From the NCBI RefSeq assembly GCF_014651895.1, contig NZ_BMXT01000001.1, positions 1,054,001 through 1,118,000 of the forward strand: a stretch of DNA of 64,000 nucleotides, written 5' to 3'. Shown here piece after piece: positions 9,523 through 18,245 of the stretch. Each line of letters starts with the position of its first letter. The first letter of the stretch is position 1. This stretch comes from Rhodanobacter panaciterrae (GTDB lineage: Bacteria; Pseudomonadota; Gammaproteobacteria; Xanthomonadales; Rhodanobacteraceae). The notes below the pieces were generated by a model. That model ran no database searches, was not told the DNA's origin, and worked only from the letters and a program-made list of their open reading frames with translations. A program made the position numbers and the translations under genes.

Positions 9523-10455
9523 ATGAACCACGAACTGGATCCCGCCGCCGGCAGCTTGCCGCATGAGAATTTCCGCTGCGGCACGGTCGCCCTGGCCGGG
9601 CGTCCCAATGTGGGCAAGTCGACCCTGCTCAATGCGCTGATCGGATATCGTCTGTCGATCATCAGCCCGCGGCCGCAGACCACCCGCCATCGCATCCTCG
9701 GCATCAACACCACCGAGGCCGGGCAGATCATGTACGTCGATACGCCGGGACTGCATCGCGGCGCCAAGCGGGCGATGAACCGCAGTCTCAATCGCGCCGC
9801 GCGCTCGGCGATCAGCGATGTCGACCTGGTGGTTCAGGTGATCGAGGCCGGCCGCTTCACCGACGAGGACGAGGCACTGTATGCCGCGCTGGTCGAGCAG
9901 TCGTCGCCGCGTTTGCTGGTGATCAACAAGGTCGATCTGAACAAGGACAAGACGGTGATGCTGCCGTTCGTGGCCGAGCTGGTGGCGAAGCACAGCTACG
10001 ACGAAATCCATTACGTCAGCGCGCTCAAGGAGCAGGGCCTGAAGGAACTGGAACAGGCGATCCTGAAACGTCTCCCCGTGGCGCCGCCGGTATACGGCGA
10101 AGACGAAGTCACCGACCGCAGCGAGCGTTTCCTTGCCGCCGAGATGGTGCGCGAACAGCTGATGCTGCGGCTCGATCAGGAGCTGCCCTACGCGACCACG
10201 GTGGAGATCGAGCAATTCAGCGACCGCCCCGACGGCATCGCCGAAATTCACGCGATCATCTGGGTCGAGCGCGCGGGGCAGAAGGCGATCGTGATCGGCA
10301 ACGGTGGCGCCCAGCTCAAGGCCATTGGCACCAGTGCGCGACGCCACATGGAGCGCATGTTCGAGCGCAAGGTGTTCCTCAAGCTGTGGGTGAAGGTGCG
10401 CGAGGGCTGGGTTGACGATGAGAACATGCTGAAGAAATTCGGCTATACGGACTAA
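9523..10455 (+). CDS. era: GTPase Era
   Basis: Essential GTPase (310 aa) that binds 16S rRNA near its 3' end and helps 30S assembly. G motifs are clear: AGRPNVGKSTLLNAL, the switch region PQTTRHRI, DTPGLH, and NKVD. The C-terminal KH domain includes VIGNGGAQLKAIGTSAR. Start ATG 9523 gives a normal-length protein; the frame opens earlier (9412), but the extra 37 residues are not Era-like. The order rnc-era-recO is standard. Confidence 0.96.
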   Translation: MNHELDPAAGSLPHENFRCGTVALAGRPNVGKSTLLNALIGYRLSIISPRPQTTRHRILGINTTEAGQIMYVDTPGLHRGAKRAMNRSLNRAARSAISDVDLVVQVIEAGRFTDEDEALYAALVEQSSPRLLVINKVDLNKDKTVMLPFVAELVAKHSYDEIHYVSALKEQGLKELEQAILKRLPVAPPVYGEDEVTDRSERFLAAEMVREQLMLRLDQELPYATTVEIEQFSDRPDGIAEIHAIIWVERAGQKAIVIGNGGAQLKAIGTSARRHMERMFERKVFLKLWVKVREGWVDDENMLKKFGYTD

Positions 10456-10523
10456 GCACAGGAAGTCGGGATTCGCCACGACCGCGCCTGGCTTTTCCGA
10501 TTCATCCTTGTCGATTCCACCGC

Positions 10524-11246
10524 ATGCGCCTTGAACAGCAACCCGCCTACGTCCTGCACGCGCGGCCTTACCGCGAGACGTCGCTGTTGCTGGAATGCCT
10601 GACCCGCGAACATGGCCGACTCGGCGTGGTGGCCCGCGGTGTGCGTGGCGAACGCGCGCGCTTGCGCCGGGCCCAGTTGGAACCGTTCCAGCCGCTGGCG
10701 ATGGATCTGCTGTTGCGTGGCGAGATGGCCACGCTGACCGCGATTGAAGCGGTGGGAACGCCGATGCGCCTGTCAGGCGATGCTGGTCTGGCCGGGCTGT
10801 ATCTCAACGAACTGGTGGTGCGCCTGACTGGTCGGCAGGATCCGTTTCCGCTGCTGTTCGACGCCTATGCACAGACCCTGGCACGGCTGACCGCCGGCGA
10901 ATCGCTGGCGTGGAGCCTGCGCCGCTTCGAGCGCGACCTGCTGGAGGCGATCGGTTACGGCCTGCAGCTGCAATACGACTCGGCTACCGGAGAAGCTCTG
11001 ATACCGGAGGCGTCTTATCGCTATCGAGTCGAGCAAGGTGCCGTGCGTTGTGCAGTCGGCAGCACGCTCGCCCTGCGCGGCAGCGATTTGCTGGCGCTGG
11101 AGCAGGACGAGATGCCAGACAACGTCGGCCTGAAAGCGCTGCGCGACATGATGCGCGAGGTCATCCGCTTCCATCTGGGCGGCGGCGAATTGCGCGCCTG
11201 GCGGGTTTTGGCGATGGCGGTTTCGCGGCAACCAACGGACCGTTAG
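10524..11246 (+). CDS. recO: DNA repair protein RecO
   Basis: Recombination mediator (240 aa) that helps load RecA onto SSB-coated DNA in the RecFOR pathway. The N-terminal OB-fold region is recognisable (AYVLHARPYRETSLLLECLT, then GRLGVVARGVRG), followed by the helical domain with VRLTGRQDPFPLLFDAY. Length is normal. The last bases overlap by four the end of the convergent response-regulator gene on the other strand, leaving no room for a separate terminator. Confidence 0.94.
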   Translation: MRLEQQPAYVLHARPYRETSLLLECLTREHGRLGVVARGVRGERARLRRAQLEPFQPLAMDLLLRGEMATLTAIEAVGTPMRLSGDAGLAGLYLNELVVRLTGRQDPFPLLFDAYAQTLARLTAGESLAWSLRRFERDLLEAIGYGLQLQYDSATGEALIPEASYRYRVEQGAVRCAVGSTLALRGSDLLALEQDEMPDNVGLKALRDMMREVIRFHLGGGELRAWRVLAMAVSRQPTDR

Positions 11247-11980
11247 CGATCCAGTGCCTGCAGGGTCGCCAGCAGTGCCTTGCGGAATCTTGCCAGTGCA
11301 GCCGGGGTCGCGCCGTGGTGCGACAGCTGTTGCTGCAGCAGAATGGTTTGCGACGACAGCGAGGCAGCACCGCAGAAGCCGCAGGATGAGCGCAGCCGGT
11401 GCAGTCGCTCGCTGAAGCCAGCAGGGTCCTGGCTCAGCGAGTCCAGTTCCTGATGGAGCAGGGCCAGCTCCTCGCGCAACAGCAGGCGCAGCGCGCGCAT
11501 GGTGGTGGCGTCGCCGCTGGTGCTCAGCGCGGCGCGGTCGTCGAGCACGCAGGCGTCGAACCGATCCGGCTGCACCAGCGCCAGCATGCGCCGCAGATCG
11601 GCCAGTCCGCAGGGTTTGAGCAGGATCTCGCTGAAACCGGCGTCGAGCAGTGGCTGACGGTCGCCCGGCCCCAGTTCGGCCGTGGTGGCCACCGCGATGC
11701 TGTCCGCCGAACCTGCCTGCGCGTCGTCACGCAGCGAGCCGAGTATCTGCAAAGCGCCGGCACCCGGCATGCGGCAGTCCAGCAACAACAGGTCAAAAGT
11801 CTCGCTGCGTGCGCGTTCCAGCGCCGCCATGCCGTCCGTGCAGGTTTCCGCCTGGGCGCCCAGCGAGCGCAGCCCATCGCACAGGAAACGGCAGCTGCCG
11901 GGGTCGTCGTCGGCCACCAGTACGCGCGGCTGGGTGGCATCGGCAGGGGCGAAATCGGGCTCGGTGTGAGGGCTGGTCAT
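11243..11980 (-). CDS. Response regulator with C-terminal Hpt-like domain
   Basis: Two-component signalling protein (245 aa). The N-terminal receiver domain has the acidic pocket (VADDDPG), phosphoacceptor Asp68 (LLLLDCRMP) and Lys122 (EILLKP). A linker leads to a helical C-terminal half in which His194 (RLHRLRSSCGFCGA) fits the histidine phosphotransfer pattern HxLxSxxG. There is no DNA-binding output domain, so it probably relays phosphate rather than controlling genes directly. No histidine kinase is adjacent. It is convergent with recO and overlaps it by four bases. It lies head-to-head with the YdbH-like gene, 45 bases apart. Confidence 0.75.
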   Translation of the reverse strand: MTSPHTEPDFAPADATQPRVLVADDDPGSCRFLCDGLRSLGAQAETCTDGMAALERARSETFDLLLLDCRMPGAGALQILGSLRDDAQAGSADSIAVATTAELGPGDRQPLLDAGFSEILLKPCGLADLRRMLALVQPDRFDACVLDDRAALSTSGDATTMRALRLLLREELALLHQELDSLSQDPAGFSERLHRLRSSCGFCGAASLSSQTILLQQQLSHHGATPAALARFRKALLATLQALDR

Positions 11981-12025
11981 GACGAAATCCTTGTCGTTCA
12001 GCTTAATTTGGCAGAATGGCGCGAC

Positions 12026-14047
12026 ATGCGCCCGACATCAAGCCATCTTTTGCTGTGCTGCTGCCTCCTGCTGGGGATCGGCTGGACGCTGCCTGCGCGG
12101 GCGGATGTGCTGTTGACAGCGAAGTCGATCAGTCTTCCCGGCGTGAGGTTGCAGGCGGTGACCGTCAGGCTCGGCGAGGACGCTGCCGGCGGACTTCAGC
12201 TGCAATTGCGTGCTGGTCAGGCGGATGTGCCGGCGATGGGTTGGCGTCGTCTGGGCCTGAGCCTCGATGGCAACTTGCAACGGGATGATCGCCGGCGCTG
12301 GATTCTCGACAGCACGGTGCGTCTGGCCGGTGCACCGGGTGGGGCGCTCAGCGATGCCCATGTGAACATCCAGATCAGCGGGGCGGCGAATACCCTGCTG
12401 ATCGATATCCTGCAGGGCAAGACACATGCGAGTGCCGCGTTGCCGCTGGATCAACCCACGCACGCACAGATCCGCCTGAACAATCTTCCCGCCGGCTGGT
12501 TGCAGGGATTGCTCGGCACGGTCTGGTCAGGCCGTCCCACCAGCGGCCGGCTGGATGCCGAGCTGGCATTGGATCTGCGCGATCCCGGCCTGCAGTCCTC
12601 CGGACAATTCACGCTCAGTGGCGCGGGTTTCGATACTCCAGTCGGGACTCTGGCAGGGCAGGGGTTGAACGGTACGGGTCGGTTCGAGCTCGACACCACC
12701 GGTGGGCCGGCCCGAATCGATCTGGATGCCAGCCTGCACGGCGGCGAGCTGTTGCTCGGACCGCTGTATGCCAAGTTGCCGGATCATCCGGTGCAGCTTG
12801 GCCTGCGTGCCGATGCGCAGAACGGTGCCTTCGAATTGAGCCGTCTGCATATCAATGACGCCGATGCGTTGCAGCTCGATGGTGCACTGGCATTCGATGC
12901 GAAAGGCGAGCTGAAAACGCTGAAGCTGGATCACTTGCATGCGAGTTTCCCGGCGGCCTACCAGCGCTATGGCCAGGCCTGGCTGACCACGCTCGGTCTG
13001 CACAACATGCGTATCGCCGGCCAACTGAGTGGCAGCCTGGATCTGCGCGCCGATGGCCCACACAGTTTCGCGTTCACGACCGACAGCCTCGACATGGCTG
13101 ATGCGGATGGGCGACTGGCGGTCGACAACTTGCACGGTGGATTGGACTGGGCGAGCGAGGGCGAACGCCCAGCGACCACGCTGGGCTGGCGCAGCCTGCA
13201 GTTCTATCGAGTGTCCAACGGTGCCGCGCAATCGCAATGGCAGAGTCATGCTGGCACGCTCAGTCTGCAGCAACCGCTAGTGGTGCCAGTGCTGAAAGGC
13301 CAACTGCGTATCGGTGATCTGGATTGGCGCCCGGCGGCGGCGAAAGGCCAGCGATTGTCGACGTCAGCGGTGCTGACCGGGGTCGACATGGCTGCCTTCA
13401 GCACAGCCATGGGTTGGCCGGCCTTTCCCGGCACGCTGGGCGGCGCGATTCCCTCGCTGCGCTGGGTCGACGACCGTTTCGAACTACAGGGTGGGCTGTC
13501 GGCCAGCCTGTTTGGCGGCTTCGTCGACATCACCCGGCTTTCGCTGCAGCAGCCGTTCGGGCCGAACCCGGTGCTGAATGGCGACATCGCCATGAAGCAG
13601 CTGGATCTGGCGGCAATCACCAGCGTGTTCGATTTCGGCAGTATCAGCGGGCGGCTCGACGGCTCGATCAACGACCTGCGGCTGGTCAACTGGAACCCGG
13701 TTGCGTTCAAGGCAAATCTGCTCGCCGGCAGCGGCGGGCGGATCAGCCAGCGCGCGGTGAACAACCTCACCGCCGTCGGTGGCGGCGGGATTGCCGCCGG
13801 CCTGCAAGGTGCCGTGCTGAAATTGTTCAAGACCTTCGGCTACAAACAGATCGGCCTCAATTGCACATTGCAGGGCACGGTCTGCCAGATGAGTGGTCTG
13901 GAGCCGACTGCCGACGGCTACACTATCGTCGAAGGCAGCGGCTTGCCACGCCTGCAGGTGATCGGCCATCAGACCCAGGTCGATTGGCCGACCCTGTTGC
14001 GGCGCCTGCACGATGCCATCACTGGAACGGCTCCGGAAATTCACTGA
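12026..14047 (+). CDS. ydbH: YdbH-like AsmA-superfamily envelope lipid transport protein
   Basis: Large periplasmic protein (673 aa) of the YdbH/'dicarboxylate transport' family, related to TamB and YhdP, which in E. coli carry phospholipids to the outer membrane. Residues 1-26 are a signal or anchor sequence with a cysteine-rich core. The body is repetitive beta structure (many alternating hydrophobic strands, GxLdaelaLdL patterns). The C-terminus (AGSGGRISQRAVNNLTAVGGGGIAAGLQG region) matches the family's conserved end. The frame is open for 627 bases further upstream, but ATG 12026 gives the signal sequence. It is shorter than E. coli YdbH (about 880 aa). A YdbL-like gene follows 52 bases later, as in E. 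coli ydbH-ynbE-ydbL. Family assignment is fairly firm; the symbol is by analogy. Confidence 0.65.
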   Translation: MRPTSSHLLLCCCLLLGIGWTLPARADVLLTAKSISLPGVRLQAVTVRLGEDAAGGLQLQLRAGQADVPAMGWRRLGLSLDGNLQRDDRRRWILDSTVRLAGAPGGALSDAHVNIQISGAANTLLIDILQGKTHASAALPLDQPTHAQIRLNNLPAGWLQGLLGTVWSGRPTSGRLDAELALDLRDPGLQSSGQFTLSGAGFDTPVGTLAGQGLNGTGRFELDTTGGPARIDLDASLHGGELLLGPLYAKLPDHPVQLGLRADAQNGAFELSRLHINDADALQLDGALAFDAKGELKTLKLDHLHASFPAAYQRYGQAWLTTLGLHNMRIAGQLSGSLDLRADGPHSFAFTTDSLDMADADGRLAVDNLHGGLDWASEGERPATTLGWRSLQFYRVSNGAAQSQWQSHAGTLSLQQPLVVPVLKGQLRIGDLDWRPAAAKGQRLSTSAVLTGVDMAAFSTAMGWPAFPGTLGGAIPSLRWVDDRFELQGGLSASLFGGFVDITRLSLQQPFGPNPVLNGDIAMKQLDLAAITSVFDFGSISGRLDGSINDLRLVNWNPVAFKANLLAGSGGRISQRAVNNLTAVGGGGIAAGLQGAVLKLFKTFGYKQIGLNCTLQGTVCQMSGLEPTADGYTIVEGSGLPRLQVIGHQTQVDWPTLLRRLHDAITGTAPEIH

Positions 14048-14099
14048 CCGGGTACGAGTTGTCTGCTGTTTTCCTCATGTTTTCACTGCGGAGTCCGTC

Positions 14100-14708
14100 A
14101 TGCACAAGCTCGTCTACGTGATCCTGACCTCACTGGCCGTGGCGTTGGTCGGCTGCGTCACCATCAACGTGTACTTCCCCGAGGCGGCAGCACAGAAGGC
14201 CGCTGACCAGTTCATCGGCAATGTGCTGGATAGCGCCACTCCCGCCGCCACGCCGGCACCGAAAGAGCCGCCGCCGGCGCCGAAGAATGATGCCCAGCAG
14301 CCCTCCGCGACCCTGCTCGATCTGCTGATTCCGGCGGCCTACGCGGCCGATGTGCCGAACATCCGTGTCCAGACCAGTGCCACCGAAGCGATTCGCGGAC
14401 GCATGCACGATCGCTTCCAGGGGCCGCTGGGTGAGCTACTGGACAGCGGCGCGGTCGGTTTCACCAACGATGGCATGGTGGCCATGCGTGACGCTGCCAA
14501 GGTGCCACTGAGCCAGCGCGCGCAGGCCAATGCCACCGTCGCCGACGAAAACCGTGACCGCACGGCGCTGTACGCCGAAATCGCCAACGCCAACAATCAC
14601 CCGGAGTGGGCGCCGCAGATCCGCGCCACCTTCGCCAAGAGCTGGATCGAAAAGGCCCGTGCCGGCTGGTATTACCAGAACGCTGGCGGCGCCTGGCAAC
14701 AGAAATAA
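14100..14708 (+). CDS. ydbL: YdbL/DUF1318-family lipoprotein
   Basis: Predicted lipoprotein (202 aa). The signal ends in a lipobox (VALVGC, Cys at residue 18), followed by VTINVYFPEAAAQKAAD, the usual start of DUF1318 lipoproteins. A Pro/Ala-rich linker (about 45-75) leads to a C-terminal DUF1318 region ending IEKARAGWYYQNAGGAWQ, which resembles the end of E. coli YdbL. In E. coli the lipoprotein role (YnbE) and the YdbL role are separate genes; here a lipidated N-terminus and a YdbL-like C-terminus share one chain. It probably works with the upstream YdbH-like protein in forming or regulating an intermembrane lipid bridge. The fusion view is inference. Confidence 0.65.
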   Translation: MHKLVYVILTSLAVALVGCVTINVYFPEAAAQKAADQFIGNVLDSATPAATPAPKEPPPAPKNDAQQPSATLLDLLIPAAYAADVPNIRVQTSATEAIRGRMHDRFQGPLGELLDSGAVGFTNDGMVAMRDAAKVPLSQRAQANATVADENRDRTALYAEIANANNHPEWAPQIRATFAKSWIEKARAGWYYQNAGGAWQQK

Positions 14709-14723
14709 GCTTTTCAGTCGCGG

Positions 14724-14741
14724 CGACGCCTCCGGGCGTCG
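14724..14741 (+). terminator. Short GC hairpin after ydbL
   Basis: Perfect 7-bp stem CGACGCC/GGCGTCG with a TCCG loop, 15 bases after the ydbL stop. It has no T-run, so it is at most a weak or factor-dependent terminator, or an RNA-stabilising hairpin. Confidence 0.3.
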
Positions 14742-14800
14742 TCGTGGCCGATCTGGGATAATCGGCGGCCAGCCCCAGCGGCCTCAACCGTCCGAGCCTC

Positions 14801-16138
14801 ATGTCCCGATCCAACTCCGTTCCGTCGACTCCGTTCGAAGCCCACATCACCGACCTCGGCCATGACGGTCGCGGCGTGGCCCGCATCGACGGCAAGACGG
14901 TGTTCGTCAGCGGTGCACTGCTGGGCGAACAGGTACTGGCCAAGCTGCGCAAACGTCATCGCCATTTCGACGAGGCCGACGTCGTCGAGGTGATCGTGCC
15001 GTCGCCGCACCGGGTCGAGCCGCGCTGCCAGCATTTCGCGCATTGCAGCGGCTGCTCGCTGCAGCATCTGGATGCCGAGTCGCAGATCGCGGCGAAGCAG
15101 CGTGTGCTGGCGGAAAATTTCGAGCGCATCGGCAAGGTCACGCCGCAGCTGTGGCTGCCGCCGCTCACCGGCGAGCCGTGGGGTTACCGGCGCAAGGGCC
15201 GCCTGTCGGTACGCAACGTGATGAAGAAGGGCCGCGTGCTGGTCGGTTTCCGCGAAGAGCAGAACCCGCGCTTCGTCGCCGAGATCCAGCAGTGCGAAGT
15301 GATGCATCCGGCGCTGGGTCCCAAGGTCGGTCTGCTCGCCGACCTGCTCAGCGGCATGGACGCGGTCGACAGCATCCCGCAGATCGAATTCGCCGCCGGC
15401 GACGAGCTGATGGCCTTGGTGTTCCGCCATATGCAGCCACTGAGCGAGCGCGATCTGGCCGCACTGACCGCGTTCGGCCAGCAGCACGGGCTGGCGATCT
15501 ACCTGCAGCCGGGCGGCAACAGCAGCGTGCATCCGCTGTGGCCGGAGAACCCGCGGCTGGCGTTCCGCATCGCCAGTGGCGACGCAGCCGTCGCCGACGT
15601 CGAGCTGGAGTTCCAGCCGCTCGACTTCGTGCAGGTCAACGCCGACATGAACCAGCGCATGATGGCGCGCACGCTCGAACTGCTCGATCCGCAGCCGACC
15701 GATCGCGTGCTGGATCTGTTCTGCGGCCTCGGCAATTTCACCTTGCCAATCGCCCGTCGCGTGGCCGAAGTGGTTGGTGTGGAAGGTGAACATGGCCTGG
15801 TCGAGCGTGCCGCGCAGAACGCCGCGCGCAACGGCATCGACAACGCGCGCTTCCATGTGGCGAATCTGTTCGAGGATCAGCGCGCTGCCGACTGGGCACG
15901 CCAGCCATGGGACAAGATGCTGCTCGATCCGCCGCGCGCCGGTGCCGACAAGGTGCTGGAGTATCTGCCGCACAAGCAGACGCGCCGCATCGTCTACGTC
16001 TCCTGCCATCCGGCTTCGCTGGCGCGCGACGCCGGCATCCTAGTCAACCAGCACGGCTTCAAACTGAAGTCGGCCGGCGTGATGGACATGTTCCCGCATA
16101 CCGCGCACGTCGAATCGATCGCGTTGTTCGAAAGATGA
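14801..16138 (+). CDS. rlmD: 23S rRNA (uracil-1939-C5)-methyltransferase RlmD
   Basis: Methylates U1939 of 23S rRNA using S-adenosylmethionine (445 aa). An N-terminal TRAM domain (about residues 9-67, ITDLGHDGRGVARIDGKTVF) binds RNA. Four cysteines for an iron-sulfur cluster appear (CQHFAHCSGC plus the later CEV site). The methyltransferase core has DLFCGLGNFTLPIA, LDPPRAG and the catalytic Cys region YVSCHPASLARD. The ATG at 14801 gives the expected N-terminus. Its stop overlaps the start of the next gene (ATGA), so the CYTH gene is translationally coupled. Confidence 0.94.
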   Translation: MSRSNSVPSTPFEAHITDLGHDGRGVARIDGKTVFVSGALLGEQVLAKLRKRHRHFDEADVVEVIVPSPHRVEPRCQHFAHCSGCSLQHLDAESQIAAKQRVLAENFERIGKVTPQLWLPPLTGEPWGYRRKGRLSVRNVMKKGRVLVGFREEQNPRFVAEIQQCEVMHPALGPKVGLLADLLSGMDAVDSIPQIEFAAGDELMALVFRHMQPLSERDLAALTAFGQQHGLAIYLQPGGNSSVHPLWPENPRLAFRIASGDAAVADVELEFQPLDFVQVNADMNQRMMARTLELLDPQPTDRVLDLFCGLGNFTLPIARRVAEVVGVEGEHGLVERAAQNAARNGIDNARFHVANLFEDQRAADWARQPWDKMLLDPPRAGADKVLEYLPHKQTRRIVYVSCHPASLARDAGILVNQHGFKLKSAGVMDMFPHTAHVESIALFER

Positions 16139-16656
16139 AAATTGAAATCGAACGCAAATTCCTGCTCGCCAGCGAAGGCTGGCGCACCGCCATCGAACGC
16201 AGCGAGCCGATCGCGCAAGGCTATCTGGTCGGCGCGCAGGCGCTGCGCGATGGCAGTGCGCGTGCTTCGGTGCGCGCCCGCCTGGCCGGCGAGCTGGCGT
16301 GGCTCAATATCAAGGCGGCCACCCCGGGTATCGCTCGCGCCGAGTTCGAATATCCGATACCGGTGGCCGATGCCAAGGCGTTGCTGGCCAGTCTGTGCGA
16401 TGGCGTGCTGGAAAAGGTGCGCCACCATGTGCGGGTCGACGGCGTGCTGTTCGAGGTCGATGAGTTCGAGGGCGACAACCACGGACTGATCGTCGCCGAA
16501 GTGGAGCTGCCGGCGGTCGATGCGCCATTCCCGCGTCCGGCATGGCTGGGCCGCGAAGTGAGCGCGCTGACGCGCTACTACAACGTCAACCTGATCGCGC
16601 ATCCGTACCGGCAGTGGTCGCCGGCCGAGCGCGCTGCCGAGGATGCCGCATGCTGA
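16135..16656 (+). CDS. CYTH-domain phosphohydrolase (triphosphate tunnel enzyme)
   Basis: Protein of 173 aa in the CYTH/TTM superfamily, whose members hydrolyse inorganic triphosphate or similar substrates with divalent metal. The diagnostic ExExK motif is at the N-terminus (EIERKF). Further tunnel strands are visible: SVRARLAGELAWLNIK, FEVDEFEGDN and IVAEVEL. The ATG overlaps the rlmD stop (ATGA), and the 3' end overlaps nagZ by seven bases. Many short proteobacterial CYTH proteins of this type are thought to act on tripolyphosphate; the true substrate here is unknown. Confidence 0.85.
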   Translation: MKIEIERKFLLASEGWRTAIERSEPIAQGYLVGAQALRDGSARASVRARLAGELAWLNIKAATPGIARAEFEYPIPVADAKALLASLCDGVLEKVRHHVRVDGVLFEVDEFEGDNHGLIVAEVELPAVDAPFPRPAWLGREVSALTRYYNVNLIAHPYRQWSPAERAAEDAAC

Positions 16657-17666
16657 TGATCGGCGTGGCCGCGCTGGAGCTGGCCGAACACGAGAAGCGC
16701 TGGCTCACCGCACCAGGCGTCGCCGGCGTGCTGTTGTTCGCGCGCAACTACCAGTCGCGCGAGCAACTGATCGCGCTGTGCGATGCGATCCGCGAGGTCG
16801 GTGGCGATGGGCTGCTGATCGCGGTCGATCAGGAAGGCGGTCCGGTGCAGCGTTTCCGCGACGGCTTCACTCGGCTGCCACCGCTGGCGGCGATCGGCGC
16901 GGCGTACGAGCGTGACCCGATCGACGCGGTACGGCTGGCCGAGGAACACGCCTGGGTGATGGCCAGTGAGCTGCGCGCCAGCGGGGTCGATTTCAGTTTC
17001 GCGCCGGTAGTCGATCTGGCCCGCGGCAATGCGGCGATCGGCCCGCGCGCGTTCCACGCCGATCCGGCGGTGACCGCCGAGCTGGGGCAGGCCTACGTGC
17101 GCGGCATGCATCTGGGCGGCATGGCGGCGGTGCTGAAGCACTTCCCCGGACATGGCTCGGTCGCTACCGATACGCACAAGGCGCAGGCGATCGACCCGCG
17201 CGGTCTCGACGAGATTCGTCGTGACGATCTGCAGCCGTTTGCCGAGTGCATCGAGGCGCGGGTCGAGGCGGTGATGATGGCGCACGTGACTTATCCGGCG
17301 GTGGACAGCCAGCCGGCCGGCTATTCGAAAGTGTGGATCGAACAAATCCTGCGCGGCGAACTGGGTTTCACCGGCGCGGTGATCAGCGACGACATCAGCA
17401 TGGCCGCGGCCGGTGCTGCCGGCAGCGTCGGCGAGCGCGTACGTGCGCATCTGGACGCCGGCTGCGATCTGGTGCTGGCCTGTTTCCCCGACGTGGTGGA
17501 CGAGGCGATTGCCGCGATGCCGGGCGATGCGCTGCCGATGCCGCCGCAACTGGCCGCCCTGCGTGGAGCGCTGGGTGCGAGCTGGGACAGCCTCACCAAT
17601 AACCCGCAACGCGATCGCTTCGTCGCGCGCATCACGGCCTTGCACGCCGATCAAGGAATCGCATGA
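16650..17666 (+). CDS. nagZ: Beta-N-acetylhexosaminidase NagZ
   Basis: Cytoplasmic glycosidase (338 aa, GH3) that removes N-acetylglucosamine from recycled peptidoglycan fragments. The family signature KHFPGHGSVATDTH and the nucleophile region VISDDISMAAA are intact, as are VDQEGGPVQRF and FAPVVDLARG. Start ATG 16650 lies inside the end of the CYTH gene (7-base overlap) and gives the normal N-terminus; the frame extends further upstream only as a shadow of the CYTH gene. The NagZ product can influence AmpC-type beta-lactamase induction in species with AmpR, but no ampR is seen here. Confidence 0.95.
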   Translation: MLMIGVAALELAEHEKRWLTAPGVAGVLLFARNYQSREQLIALCDAIREVGGDGLLIAVDQEGGPVQRFRDGFTRLPPLAAIGAAYERDPIDAVRLAEEHAWVMASELRASGVDFSFAPVVDLARGNAAIGPRAFHADPAVTAELGQAYVRGMHLGGMAAVLKHFPGHGSVATDTHKAQAIDPRGLDEIRRDDLQPFAECIEARVEAVMMAHVTYPAVDSQPAGYSKVWIEQILRGELGFTGAVISDDISMAAAGAAGSVGERVRAHLDAGCDLVLACFPDVVDEAIAAMPGDALPMPPQLAALRGALGASWDSLTNNPQRDRFVARITALHADQGIA

Positions 17667-18211
17667 ATACTCCAATGCCATCACTGGCCGATGCGCTGGC
17701 GCAGTCGGATCTTCTGCACGAGCGCGGCGAACTGGAAACCGTGATCGCCGACATGGGCCGCCGGATCGACGCCGCGTTGGACGGCGAGCGCGCGGTGTTC
17801 CTCACCGTGATGAACGGCGCACTGATCTTCGCCGGCCAGCTGGCGTTGGCGATTCGCACTGATCTCGAGTTTGACTACGTGCATGCGACGCGCTACCGCG
17901 GCGCCACCTCCGGCAGCGACCTGCACTGGTTGCGTGAGCCGGCGGTGCCGCTGGCTGGTCGCGTGGTGCTGCTGGTCGACGACATCCTCGACGAAGGCCA
18001 CACGCTGAAGGCGGTGCGTGAAGATTGCTATGCGCGCGGCGCGAAGAAAGTGCTGATCGCCAGCCTGTGCACCAAGCGGCACGATCGCCTGGTCGAAGGC
18101 ATCGCCTCCGATTTCAACGGCGTCGAGCTGCCGGACCGCTACGTGTTCGGCTACGGCATGGATTACCACGAGCAGGGCCGCAATCTGCCGGCTATCTACG
18201 CGCTGAAGTAG
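17663..18211 (+). CDS. hpt: Hypoxanthine-guanine phosphoribosyltransferase
   Basis: Purine salvage enzyme (182 aa) that makes IMP or GMP from the free base and PRPP. The PRPP-binding motif is clear (VVLLVDDILDEGHTL), as are the flexible-loop region (YRGATSG) and the C-terminal base-binding region with PDRYVFGYGMDY. The ATG overlaps the nagZ stop (ATGA), so translation is coupled. With the MTIP gene 650 bases downstream it makes a purine-salvage neighbourhood: MTIP releases hypoxanthine, which this enzyme can reuse. Confidence 0.93.
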   Translation: MNTPMPSLADALAQSDLLHERGELETVIADMGRRIDAALDGERAVFLTVMNGALIFAGQLALAIRTDLEFDYVHATRYRGATSGSDLHWLREPAVPLAGRVVLLVDDILDEGHTLKAVREDCYARGAKKVLIASLCTKRHDRLVEGIASDFNGVELPDRYVFGYGMDYHEQGRNLPAIYALK

Positions 18212-18245
18212 CTCCGCTCGTACAAACAGAACAGGAACATCGTGC

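Noticed and set aside
11399-12025. Extended N-terminus for the YdbH-like protein
   Set aside because: The frame is open, but the extra 209 residues are antisense to the REC-Hpt gene and lack protein character; ATG 12026 starts a signal peptide.
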